Origin: Chamaea fasciata | Taxonomy: Eukaryota > Chordata > Aves > Passeriformes > Sylviidae | Length of the DNA stretch: 64,000 bases | Direction: 5' to 3' | NCBI GenBank assembly: GCA_029207755.1 | Contig: JARCOQ010000006.1 | Span: forward strand, 17,582,890-17,646,889 | Shown here: in pieces, positions 42,501 to 52,935 of the stretch | Layout: each line of letters opens with the position of its first letter | Position numbering within the stretch: position 1 is the stretch's first letter | Position numbers and translations under genes: made by a program | Notes under the pieces: model-generated | What the model saw: only the letters and a program-made list of their open reading frames with translations | Databases searched by the model: none | What the model was told of the DNA's origin: nothing

Positions 42501-43385
42501 AACACCCCACCAGTAGGAGGGCTGTACTGAGAAGGAAAAAGGGAGTTCATTTCAGCTGAGATAAGCTTAGTGTGATTCACACTAGCTTACCCATGGCAAT
42601 GCTCCTTCTTACAAGGCTGATCTAAAAGTAAGAGATTTACAGTCAACAGACCATGAGGGTGCTGGTTCGTTCCTTGGTTGAGATGGAGCAGAGAACACAA
42701 GGTAAATTTTCCACCAGCTTGAATCCTCTATAGTCAGTCATCCCTGTGCAAAATGGATGTGAAACTGTTGCAGAAGGACAATGGTGGCAGTTTGCACAGC
42801 TACGAGTAGTGACACAAGGGGCAGGCTGGTGGAAAATCAGACCCTGTGAATTCTATTCTCTGCGCAGGTCTGTGATAGCAGTGGGCCACACTAGTGATGC
42901 TCACCAAAAATATTATGCAACTGTTGGACTCCAAATGTAAAAAACTCCAAAACTGATATGTCAGCTTAAAGTCACTTTGCACGGTCATACAGGACAGGGA
43001 GTTACACATCCAAGCACTTAGCTGCACTTCAAGAGTGTAGGAGCCAAATGAGCACAGAAAATATTTGAGTGGGTGGGAGGGGAAGAAGAGAACTTCTATT
43101 TTATTTGCTGAGCAGAAAAGAAAAATCAAAACTAGCAGATTAAAGATACACAGTTTCAAAGAGGCACTGCAGAATCTGGTCAGAAAATTGTCCTTTTTCA
43201 TCCCTCTGCCCTTTAGCCACGTTACCACGTGGCATTACAGAAAGAAACAAAGCAGAGAGGCAAATCTAACAAATTAAGTCTCAATTTGGACCAGTAGGTA
43301 AAAGCACTAAACCTATATTCAGTGGGGCATGCGCATGCACACACAGACCTTTCCTACTAAAAAGGCCTTCCTGGATGGATGAGGT
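39511..43385. other. Non-coding block with an A/C-rich tract, no gene recognised
   Basis: No supported gene. An A/C-rich low-complexity tract is at 40015-40080. Minus-strand frames of 141 codons (41312-41737) and 142 codons (42800-43228) have no recognisable domain, and the first overlaps another minus-strand frame. The block ends at the left edge of the LTR. Confidence 0.5.
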
Positions 43386-44628
43386 TGTATGGGGGCTGCA
43401 CGACAAAGTTCTTGTAGCAAGAGGGGCTACAGGGATGCCTGTTCTGAAATGCAGCCAGGAATGCCACCGACCTACTATGCTGCTCTGCACTCCTTGTAAA
43501 CTCTGTCTTTGCTAAAACAGGGTAGGCAGAAACATACACCATTCCACCCTAGACACTACAGGCACCCAAGTGACAGCAGATGAATGCTTGTGCTTTCTGA
43601 AGCTTCCCCCACATCCGACAGAGCCAGTACCAGCTGCCTCCAGGAGGGACCCACTGCTGACCAAAGCCAAGCCCACCAGCAACAGCTGCAGCACCTTTGA
43701 GAGAACATGGTTAAGAAGGGGGTAAAAACTGCTGTGCAACAGCAATTGGAAGAGAAGGGAGAATGCATGTCAGAAAGAGCTCTGCAGACACCCAGGTCAG
43801 TGAAGGAGTGGGAGGAGGAGCTCCAGGTGCCAGAGAAGACTCCCCTGCAGCCCGTGGTGCAGCCCATGGTGAAGCAGCTGTGCCTCAGCAGCCCATGGAG
43901 ATCCCCAGGGGCGCAGACCGACCTGCAGTCCCTGGAGGAGCCCACAATGGAGCAGGTAGATGCCTAAAGGAAGCTGTGAGCCTGTGGAAAGCCCACCCTG
44001 GAGCAGGTTCTGGCAGGACCTGTGGAACAGTGGACAGAGAAGCTCATGCTGGAGCAGGTTTGTTGGCAGGACTTGTGGGATCCCTTGGGGGATCCATGCA
44101 GGAGCAGCCTGTTCCTGAAGGAGTGTACACCATGCAAGGGACCCAAATTGAAACAATTTGTGAAGAACTGCAGCCCAGAATTTGGAGAAGTTCATGGAGG
44201 ACTGTTTCCGATACGAGTGACCTCACACTGGAGTAGGGTACAGTGTGAGGAGTCCTTCCACTGAAGAGGAAGGAGCAGCAGAGAAATACATTTGATGAAC
44301 TCACCACAACCCGCATTCCCTGCCCTCCTGTGCCATTGTGGGGATGAGGTGGAGAATCTGGGGCTGAATTCGACCCCAGGAAGAAGGAAGGGGTGGGGAG
44401 AAGTTGGTTTTAAGATTTGCTTTTACTTCACATTATCCTACTCTGAATGATTTGGTAATAAATTAAGCTAATTTCCCCACTTTGAGTCTGTTTAGCCCTC
44501 AACAGTAATTGGTGAGTGATTTCCACCTGTTCTTATCTTGACCTGGGAGTCTTTTGTTATATTTCTCTTCCCTGTCCAGCTGAGGAGAAAAGTGATACCT
44601 GGCATCCAGCCACAGTCAACCCACAACA
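43386..44628 (+). mobile_element. Endogenous retroviral LTR, apparently solitary
   Basis: The sequence begins with TGTATGGGGG and ends in CCCACAACA, the expected TG...CA form. A TATA-like stretch (GGTTAAGAAGGGGG) at about 43709-43722 matches the TTTAAGAAGGGG word of the U3 promoter in an avian LTR family I recall. An AATAAA signal lies at 44457-44462, followed by a GGTAATTGGTGAGTGA segment and a CCTGTCCAGCTGAGGAG stretch, also typical of that family. The middle is made of diverged short repeats built on GCTGGAGCAGG and CAGCCCATGG. No gag, pol or env sequence follows, and the next 1.2 kb looks unique, so it is probably a solo LTR left by recombination. I see no clear target-site duplication. 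Open frames of up to 157 codons inside it come from the internal repeats and are not genes. The family name is left blank because I cannot search. Confidence 0.88.
43457..43603 (+). repeat. 147-bp segment inside the LTR, copy 1
   Basis: This segment has a gap-free partner at 48269-48415 (eight mismatches by eye, about 94-95% identity). It interrupts the U3 region. The sequence to its left (GGGGCTACAGGGATGCC through GCAGCCAG) and to its right (AAGCTTCCCCCACATCCGAC) would be contiguous in the LTR form I remember. The net extra DNA is about 141 bases (43459-43599). The flanks share two to four bases with the segment ends (AG on the left, AAGC on the right). The origin could be a templated insertion, a small mobile element or an LTR subfamily variant. 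Confidence 0.85.
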
Positions 44629-45719
44629 AACATGATCCCTGAAATGGCTCCGAGACATTTCCAATTTGAGAGCCATCCCTTGGTAAGACATATGGAACTG
44701 GTTGTCACCTAGGGAATGACCTGATTTTGCAGTTTGCATCAGGGGTATCAGACATGGATCCTGCAAAGACTGCTGGTTCCCCAGAGAGCAGGATGAGCAC
44801 GCTGCGCACACCAGGCCCCTCTAGGTCACACGCTCCTTTGCATCGGTCCCTCTGGAGATTATCTTAGCATATGTGTGCTAGGGCTGGCAAGCACTGAGAG
44901 CACAGATCCCCCCCATCCCACTGGGAACACTGCCACCAGCCACTCTGATGACATGGGACTGTCAGAAAATAACATAGCATTGGCTTCTGAGGGGCCACCC
45001 TACACACAACCAAATATGTCTCCACTGTGAGACACAAAAATATCAAAGCCGAGTAAATTCAAAACCTGTGTCCACCTTTGTAATATTACCTAGAGTTAGC
45101 AGGACAGAGACACCAAATAAGACAGTATTCTTCCAAATTCTGCTGTGCCTTTCTGATATGCCACAATTTAAAGTATATCCACTGGAAATCATGCACATGG
45201 TGAGCAATACCAGAGCCATTACAGAAACTAACCCTGGCCTCTCCCACACTGTTACCTTTCTTGTGTTATTAGTCCCATAACAACTTGTTCTTCTACTCTG
45301 TTATCACTTACATTTTCCATCTTCTTCATGGAAAGAAGATCCCTTCCCTTTTGGCCAGATCCCACAACCATCAGTTCAGGTATCTTCCCTTCCCATCACC
45401 CATTTCATACACCCTCGAGTTAAGCTTCCCTATCCATGTGAAAATGAATAGCCCTCAACTAACTATAGATAATGTTCTTTAATGAACAGGCCATATGTAT
45501 TTGTTTATTCCAGTAAAAAAAAAAATCATGCCTTTTCCCAACTGGCCTCACACAATGAGCTCTTCTGCAGCCAGTCCACCAGTAGTCAGTGGGTTCATCT
45601 CTGCATTACTGCAGTAAAGACAGATGCAAAACTGAGATCTCGATCATCTGCAGCTTAAAAAAAAAAAAGCTCTGGCAGTTTTCTTCAGAGGAACAGTTTT
45701 AAGCAGCCCTTCTGCACAA
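44629..45719. other. Non-coding block after the LTR, no gene recognised
   Basis: No retroviral primer-binding site or internal coding sequence is recognisable after the LTR end. Frames are short and overlapping. A run of about 13 A residues lies near 45657-45668. Taken with the isolated LTR, this argues that no provirus remains. Confidence 0.5.
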
Positions 45720-45985
45720 ATGCTGGCTTCCGTTAACTTTTACTGCCATTTCAAGGGGACCTGTAATATTTTGTCCTGAACTGTTACACATCACTGCAGA
45801 GTTCAGCTGAATAGCTGTCATATTCTGCACCAACACAGGAGGTGTCTCTGTGGAGAATAAGATAATCCTTATGTGTAGCTTCTATATTAATTTATATAAT
45901 TTGTAAAGCTCTTTGGGACTCTGTAAGATGAAAGAAGCTACATAAATGTAAAATATATCACCATTATTACTGTTTTCCAACCAGC
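45720..45985 (+). repeat. Ancient L2/CR1-like LINE or derived SINE 3' end
   Basis: The right part reads AAGCTCTTTGGGACTCTGTA, then AGATGAAAGAAGCTACATAA, then ATGTAAAATAT and ATTATTA. This is the order of the conserved 3' tail of L2-type LINEs and their SINEs (CTTTGGGATCC, GATGAAAGGCGCTATATAAA, ATTATTA). The part before about 45880 is less certain and may be unique sequence. It directly precedes a minus-strand LINE remnant. No coding capacity remains. Confidence 0.5.
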
Positions 45986-46004
45986 ATCTTCCATTATGTA
46001 GTTG

Positions 46005-46262
46005 GCATTTTTCTCCCATAGTGTATGACCTTGTATTTTATCTAAATTAAATCTCATCTTGTTAATTTTTGCACAGTTCTTTAAACTCTCAATATCCTTT
46101 TGTTATCTTTCTCTCTCTCTCTGCCTTCCACTGTGTTTATGATCCCTCTTAATTTGGCATCATCTGCCAATTGTATTACTCTATATATTGTTTAGGAAAG
46201 TATTAAACAATATTGTGATCAGCACTGACCCTTGTGAAACCTCCCCTGATATTTTTCCTAAA
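46005..46262 (-). repeat. Ancient CR1/L3-type LINE reverse transcriptase remnant
   Basis: The plus strand carries TTTGGCATCATCTGCCAATT, followed by ATTAAACAATATTG and CAGCACTGACCCTTGTGAAA. This is the antisense of the LINE segment that runs from the polymerase motif C (here degenerate from FADDTKL) back to the GxPQG-type region, in the same order as in the younger CR1 at 12.7-13.9 kb. Stops and indels are dense and the frame is lost. The divergence is much greater than in the 12.7-kb copy, consistent with an insertion predating birds. CR1 versus L3 cannot be decided by eye. Confidence 0.65.
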
Positions 46263-48268
46263 TTGACGTTTTGACATTTATAATTAGGTACAAGAGAACA
46301 CAAGAAGAAGTAGCAGGCAGCAATTAAGGAAAGGAAAACACAAGCTGTCACTAAAAACTCTGACAGTGAAATCTATCAGAATAGCTTCCCAAAGAAAGTG
46401 TTGAAAATCCCAATGCTTACTAAAAAAATACATTAATAGTGAATAAAACACTAAATAATAAAACCGCTTAGCACAGGGTATATATACTGCTTGGCATGTT
46501 CAAGCCTATTCAAAAAAATAGCTAATTTGGGGAAACAGTGAAAATTCTAGAAGACAAAGCACCCAAGTATATCTTCTTTTCCTTTTCGCATATGTAAAGC
46601 CTCTCCCCAACCAGCGTGACTCAGGGACAAAGCATTCCTGCAAATAAACCTGAGCTACCAAGGGGATACGTGTGTGCCTGAGAAGAGGACGGGATGACCT
46701 AGCACTTTTCATTTTCTCTGCTGCTGTACCCTACACATCCCACTATACACACTCTATGGGATAAGCTCTCAGTCACCAAAACCCACTTTTACAAATCCCT
46801 GTTCTCTTGAATGTGTTTTTATTCTTTTTCTTTCTCTTTTTTTTTGATACAATAAACATAGAAGGTAATTTCAACCTGCTGGCAAAAGATAGGATTAAAT
46901 CCCTTGTGAAGTCAGCCTTGAGAATCGACATTTTGAGACTCAACAACTACCAGGAAGACTCCTCTCAAAAGTGTTAGTTAATCCATTTATTCTCTCTAGC
47001 CAGAAAGGAAAGAATGAAAGCAGGGCAAGTCTCAAACCTGTGCCTGTATTCAGGAGAGATCTCAGGACCAAATCCATTGAGATGAGTGGAACTCTGAGCC
47101 TGGTAATGGATATACTACACCAGCATTTGGCCCCTCCTATCCTTTGACTGAAGCAATTAAGGGAGATCTTGGACAAAAGAACTGGGCACTAGAAAGCACA
47201 AAGATTTCTGCTACAGCATCTTCCAGAGGTGGATGAGTATTCCTCCATTTCAGCCCTTCCACCTGAGACGAGCATCTTGTTCTCAAGCAGCAGCAATCCT
47301 AGAAAGCACAGCCCTCATCCACATGATCCATCAGCCAATCTCCATATACACCCAAAGAGAGACAACCAGACCTTCCACTTAAATTCTCACTCCCATATTC
47401 TGGAAACAGCTGGAGGCAGAAGTACTCCACCCCAACAAAAGCCTTTCATTTAGTTAGACAGTATTTCAGTTATCTCACTTCCGAATCCTTAACAGCTTTT
47501 GACCTGGGAGTACAAGTAACTCAGAAGCTCTACCAACCCATGGGCAGTTTAGAATATGATGAAGATGTATTACTAGCCTAACCCATCTCCACTCAATTGC
47601 TGGCACACTTAAAATCAAGCATATGGCCCAGTGTTTGCCACAGCTCTCAGATGCCTGAGAGCTCACAGCCTGAGCACTTGCTCTCTACAGAAGTTATGGC
47701 AGCCACTTGGTGGCTTGATACCCACATTGCGCCATATGGTATCAATGGACTTTCTGTCTGGCTCTTACTAGGAAAATCTATTCTACAAATAGGCAAAACT
47801 GCAGCAAAAAGTGTTAGGTATTTCCAGTCCTTTCAAAGATTTAGTAATAAACATCTCTTAAGCAGGATTTATGCTCTAGGTGTGCTTATGCAGATAGAGA
47901 AAAATAAACAGGATATAGGTGGGAGCAGAGAGACCTAGAACCACAGCATATGAGAAGCAAGGGGGAGAAAGAAAGAAGAGCCTAGCATGGGGCAAAACTA
48001 CCTACCAGTACAGTTTGGATGATTAAAGAACAGAAAGGACACTGAATACTCCCGGAACGACCAATCTCACATGAAGGAAAAAAAAAAAGTAAGGAGTAGA
48101 GTCATGTTCCTACTCCTACAGCCAGGGAGAATTTGCATGAAGCTCACCAAAAATGGGCAAAAGAGGGATGGCTGGTCCAAGCATCCTGATGGAAGAATAA
48201 AGCTAGAAAATTCTGGAACTAGAAGGCAGGGACAAAAAGCTGAAAAGCTGAACTAGGTAAGTATTTTG
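46263..48268. other. Non-coding block, no gene recognised
   Basis: No supported gene or transposon. A T-rich run lies near 46817-46848. A frame of 113 codons (47597-47938 plus) has no domain. The block ends where the second 147-bp copy begins. Confidence 0.5.
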
Positions 48269-48415
48269 AGGAATGCCACCGACCTACTATGCCGCTCTGC
48301 ACTCCTTGTAACCTCTGCCTTTGCTAAAACAGGGTTGGCAGAAACATACACCATTCCACCCTAGACACTACAGGCACCCAAGTGACAGCAGATGAACACT
48401 TGCTCTTTCTGAAGC
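48269..48415 (+). repeat. 147-bp segment, copy 2 (outside the LTR)
   Basis: This is the same 147 bases as in the LTR at 43457-43603, in direct orientation and without gaps. Differences are concentrated at the right end (GAACACTTGCTC against GAATGCTTGTGC), with four single changes elsewhere. Neither flank resembles the LTR: the left neighbour is AAGTATTTTG and the right neighbour is CATGCTATATC. The match thus covers the interrupting segment and only a few bases of shared sequence. It contains no useful open frame and I do not recognise a repeat family. Confidence 0.85.
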
Positions 48416-49798
48416 CATGCTATATCTTTATTTCCAAAGAACAATCTGAGGGATGGAAGATTTCAGTTCTCTGGAAGACTGATCTGAACTGCTGCAGCCT
48501 TGCAACCTCACTGACCTCTCCTGCTGGAGTTCACATGGGGTGAGAAACAGGTCTTGGTCATTGAAGAAAGAGGACAGTCGTCACGGCATCTTGAAATCTT
48601 GCTGTCCTTGCAAGGCTGTGAGCCTGGGCTAGGCGTAACGAATGGGTGCAATGCCTTTTCTACTGCAAAAATCAAGTCAGCAAATTCCAAGTGGTAGTTA
48701 CACTTCCAAATCTTTTGCAATGCTTACAGTGCTGCCATCTTGTGTTTCCACCTGTGCCTCCCCACTTAAACCCCTGCTTTATTTAGTTCTGAATAGCTTC
48801 TCTACCCAGTCATGTAACAGGCACTGCTAATGTTTCTGAAGCCACTTACTCTGCAAGTCTTTGAAAAAAGAAGGTATTTTTTTCACTTCCACATTTTACC
48901 TCAAGTTCCGTAGAAGAATATGTGATAAATGTGCTGAATTTAAGAACTAATGCCACATTAGAAGGCATTGATTTTCTTTACAGTAAGATGAGCATCTTTG
49001 GGAGCTGGATGGAGGTAGCGAACTGAGCAGACACAGCATGATTCTGGCAAGGCGGAGCATTTGGGGAATTGCTCCCACAATAGGAAAAATTTGTTTTAAT
49101 TAGGTTGGTTGGTGGTTCCCAACGCAACGTGCTGTGAGTGGGAAGGAGAAATGAGGATGGGACTGTAAACAGCTTGTTGTGCTCTCAGCATCTGAGTCAC
49201 AGCACGGAGAGAGAACTTGTGCTCCTGGCTCGGCTGCCAGAAGAGTCTTAGGAGTCTGAGGAAAGGCAAGGGAGGTGATGCATAGAAGTCCTTTCCCTTT
49301 TACTTTACTCCTCAATTGCTTATAAAAGCAGATGTGGTTTTGCTTTCCTGGACAAGGGAAAAGATTCGAGGAAAAAGACAGTAACAAGCAATTAGGGCAG
49401 CAAAAATGTCCAGGAACAAAACTGACCAAAAATAATAAAATTAAAAAGTGAGTGAGAGAGATTTTGTCATTCTGTCTTAAATTATGTTGAGGAGGCTGAA
49501 CTCAATTTTATTGAGAAATCAATTCTAATTTGGCACTCCACATGCTATCTGGCAGAGGATGCAGGTAACATTCTCCATTGAAATCTGCCAGCTAATTTAC
49601 TTCTGCTGACTTTACACTAGCAAACAGAAGCAGGAAAAAATCGTGTCATAGGGATGACATTTCCCACTAAATATCTCATACTAATATGCATTATGAGTCC
49701 TCCTACGCTTCCTTTAGAAACCCATCACCTTGCAAAGAGAGACAACAAGTAATAAAAACCTCCCCTGGAGAAAATGGTCAGAGCAATTGGCTAAAGGT
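48416..49798. other. Non-coding block, no gene recognised
   Basis: No supported gene. Minus-strand frames near 48.5-48.7 kb and 49.1-49.4 kb (up to 109 codons) have no recognisable domain. No clear transposon is visible. Confidence 0.5.
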
Positions 49799-49965
49799 CC
49801 TGCACATATCCTGCCGACTGGGCTTGCATGCCATAGGTTTAGCTGGAAGGAAGGGCTTGGGGACATATCAGCTGCTGTAGGAGTTCAGCATCATCTGTCC
49901 TCCAATTCAACTGACCGTGGAAGTCCAGTACCAGCAACTTTTATAGACACTATGTCCTGCTATTG
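49799..49965 (+). repeat. Diverged repeat pair, copy A (unknown family)
   Basis: This resembles 52766-52935 in the same orientation. Shared words in order are ATCCTG/GTCCTG, ATAGGTTTAGCT/ACAGGTTTAGCT, GGAAGG...GGG, CTGTCCTCCAATT, then GGAAGTC and CAGCAACTT/CAACAGCTT. By eye the similarity is perhaps 65-70% with small indels. Neither copy has a coding frame or the termini of a family I recognise. It could be an old dispersed repeat or an old local duplication. Confidence 0.55.
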
Positions 49966-52139
49966 ATTGTCAAAAGGGAAAAAAAGCTTTTAAAGGATTG
50001 TGAATTATTGACGAAAATGTGTCCATAGATATTTCAGAAATGCACTGCATAAAATTTATCATGGGTTACGTGTCTGGGAGCACAAAATGTGCTGTTTAAT
50101 GCTATGCTTTACTGACCTTTAAGCAGTGGCAGCTATCCTAACTGTATTCACAGCTTCTGTGTATTCACTCAGCATTTATATAAAATATCATTTATTTTTA
50201 CGAGGTTTGTGCCACTGAAAATTTTACTTGCACTGAGAAAACTATTGCTGAGTGAATTGTTCATAGCATTGTTTCCAAACATCAATATAAGCAAGAGGTG
50301 TGATGTTCTCAACCTGCATGCTTAGTAGCACCTCCTTAGTTTATCTTCTGAAGTAATTCTTACTTGTGAACAGAATTAAAAGGAAGGGGTAAAGAAGGAA
50401 AAAGAAAACATTTTTATTCTTGTGTTTGTTTATTGCCTTTACTTTCACTTCTAATGAAACCCGAGCATTCCTACCTGCCTGGCACATTTGCATTTTCTTT
50501 TTCAGGAAAGGTTTCTGTCTTCAGTTAAGTAATATCCATACAGAAGTCCCAAATTTAGAAGTGCACAATGACTTACATTTCCTCACTGCATTTATAAACC
50601 AGGTTCAGTGTTCCACAAGGACCCGATTTCATCCCCTCCCTCTCAGTAACATTCTTTAAGTCTTTACAAAGATCCATTTTCCCTTTCTTATTCCCAGAAG
50701 CCAGCTAAAACTAGGGCAAGATGGCCTAAAATTGCTATTTTCCTCAAAGTCCCAGAAAACCTAAGGCCACCAGCACCTCTCCTGTCCAGCAGAGCTATAG
50801 CTGGATGAGACACACAAGAGCGATGCTGGGAGTACTCAGGCACCCCCTCATCTCCACCTCTGGAGAACTTCTGCCTCATCCATTCAAGGACACACTCCCA
50901 CTTAGTCTCATGATCCGGTTCATCAGAAAGCTATGGACTTTTGACCCAAGCAAGCATTTCATGCCTCCAGAAATCTGATGCTGTAAAGACTGAACTTTGC
51001 CTCTGAGAAAAGAAATAGGGTAAAAAATGAATATAATGACATTGTTCTAAATAATTGATGCTGCAATCTCATGCTATTTCCTTTTGTATCACTGCAATCT
51101 TCTTAAAAAGATATTCTCAAGCTGTTTATTATAGCAATAACTATAATTTTTCCTTCTCCTTTAGCAACAGTGCTTTACCCATAATGTCGCCTACCGATAA
51201 TGTATTAAAGATATAAATAAAATAACACAGTAAAGGTGGTACAGCAACATACAGGTCGTTAACCAGCCAAACAAAATGTGGTTTAGAGCTGGATTAGCTA
51301 GAGCTAAATATTTGAGTGCCTGTTGTCTTTTGATTTATCCACTGTCAGCTTTCTATCTCTATCTGTATTTGCTCTGAAATTACGACAATGAATAAAACCT
51401 AAACACAATCACACTTTTCTTTCATTCACCTCACCAGAAGGAAGAAGGGAGATGCAGCAAACAGCTTTGAGTGACCAGAATATAGAAATCCAGTCTCCAA
51501 ATTTAAACATCCTCTTGTCTCCCAGTTTTTTGTCATAGCTCGGAAGTTTTTCCAGAAAGCTGTAATTTCCTTAAATATAAAAATCCATTTTAAAAATTTC
51601 TCAGTCTCTTCTAGGATGGACTAAAAATAACCCTGAGTGCAACTATTACCCTCTAACCTCTAGCTTTGGTTCAACCGCATATGCCACCTCAGGAAAATGG
51701 CCAGCAGCAATCAGCACCATTATTTGTATTACAGCAGCATCTCTAAACCCTTGCCAAGAGTAAGTCCCAGTGAGGTAATTTCTTACATGATTTTCATGTA
51801 ACAGATAGGCCCCATCCCAAAGATTCTAAATGGAAAAGAGATTTTCACACGTTTATGCCAACATTTCCACCTAAGCAGGGAAGGATTAGCTGATTAGGAT
51901 GAGACCATTCACAAGCCCTCCTCTCAGCCTACGTGACCAGTTTACATCAGCTCCCTGAAATGCTGCAAACAGCACCTCCTTCACATGGCAGTGGTGCAGG
52001 CTGCCTGGCAAGGGTCCCTACCTGGAGACACTATCCCCATTAAATTTCTGTATCTGCAATTCTGAAGTGTATTTTAAGACAAATGCTGTCCTAATTTGCT
52101 GTAGGTACTGAAGACCAACATTCATTTCAGTGGAGAAAG
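49966..52139. other. Non-coding block, no gene recognised
   Basis: AT-rich sequence with no supported gene, RNA gene or clear transposon. Frames are short (at most about 79 codons) and lack family resemblance. No long simple repeat is present. Confidence 0.5.
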
Positions 52140-52560
52140 TTATACGTTTTAATTGCTTTATGAAGACAAAGCATATGCCATGACACAGTTAAATGATTAA
52201 CAGATTCCTACGAATGCCTTTGGCATAGAATATCTATACATTCATTAGCTGGAACAATTCATCTTCTTGATAAAACTAAAATTAGTTATACAGCAGGTTT
52301 ACTTTTTATGATTAATAAATGATAAAAATCTAAATTATCCATCTGAAATGACTGTTTTCTTAGCTATTAATCTCACATTTATCAGCTCCTATAATTCATG
52401 TTATTAGCTGAAAAATCTATTTCTGAAATATTTTTAATTTCCTACAAAAAACCAAAACATGGAATAAAAATTACATTATTTTGAAATTAATTACTCAGGT
52501 ATAAAAAGAGGTACTATTTGCTGACTTTATGATAAAAACCAAATAGAGAATGTACAACTG
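52140..52560. promoter_or_regulatory. Candidate conserved element, homeodomain-motif rich
   Basis: This very AT-rich but non-repetitive stretch contains at least nine TAAT/ATTA cores, including GATTAATAAATGAT near 52310, AGCTATTAATC near 52362 and AAATTAATTACTC near 52484. There are no long homopolymers, no open frame and no transposon signature. Such clusters are frequent in vertebrate developmental enhancers, but AT-rich neutral DNA also yields them, so confidence is low. Confidence 0.2.
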
Positions 52561-52765
52561 CACCTCTACTGTCAACGTCCAAAAAAAAAAAAGAAAGAAA
52601 TTGCTCGGTAATAAAGTAGCTCTAACAAAAGATGTATCAGCTCATTTGGAATTTCCAGCTCTATACAGTTATTTTTGCCAAGAAGCAAAATCCATCTCAT
52701 TTTCCAGAAAACCAGCTTAGGGCAAAGCAGAGCGGATAATATGGTAAAAGTTCAAAAGTACAGCA

Positions 52766-52935
52766 CTGTCTGTGTCCTGGAGACAGATTTGACACATCAC
52801 AGGTTTAGCTAGAGGGAAGGGGTTGAGAACAGATACTACTGTCAGCTATTTAAAATGTTGAAGACCTCCTGTCCTCCAATTAAAGTGATCAAGGAAGTCT
52901 GCAACAGCTTGTGTAGAACAACTGTCCAGCATTCC
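52766..52935 (+). repeat. Diverged repeat pair, copy B (unknown family)
   Basis: This is the partner of 49799-49965, lying about 2.97 kb away in direct orientation. The clearest core is ACAGGTTTAGCTAGAGGGAA and, further right, CTCCTGTCCTCCAATTAAAG. Copy B is slightly longer owing to a TTTAAAATGTTG stretch that is shortened in copy A. No terminal inverted repeats or poly-A tail were found that would identify a mobile-element class. Confidence 0.55.

Noticed and set aside
42800..43228. 142-codon minus-strand frame as a gene
   Set aside because: It is hydrophobic and cysteine-rich as expected from chance AT-rich reading, with no family resemblance. It overlaps plus-strand frames.
43763..44236. 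157-codon frame as a gene
   Set aside because: It lies in the LTR and is made of the LTR's internal degenerate repeats, with overlapping frames on the other strand.
43386..48415. A provirus bounded by the two 147-bp copies
   Set aside because: The right copy has no LTR flanks, the interval holds much older LINE fragments, and no retroviral coding sequence is visible.
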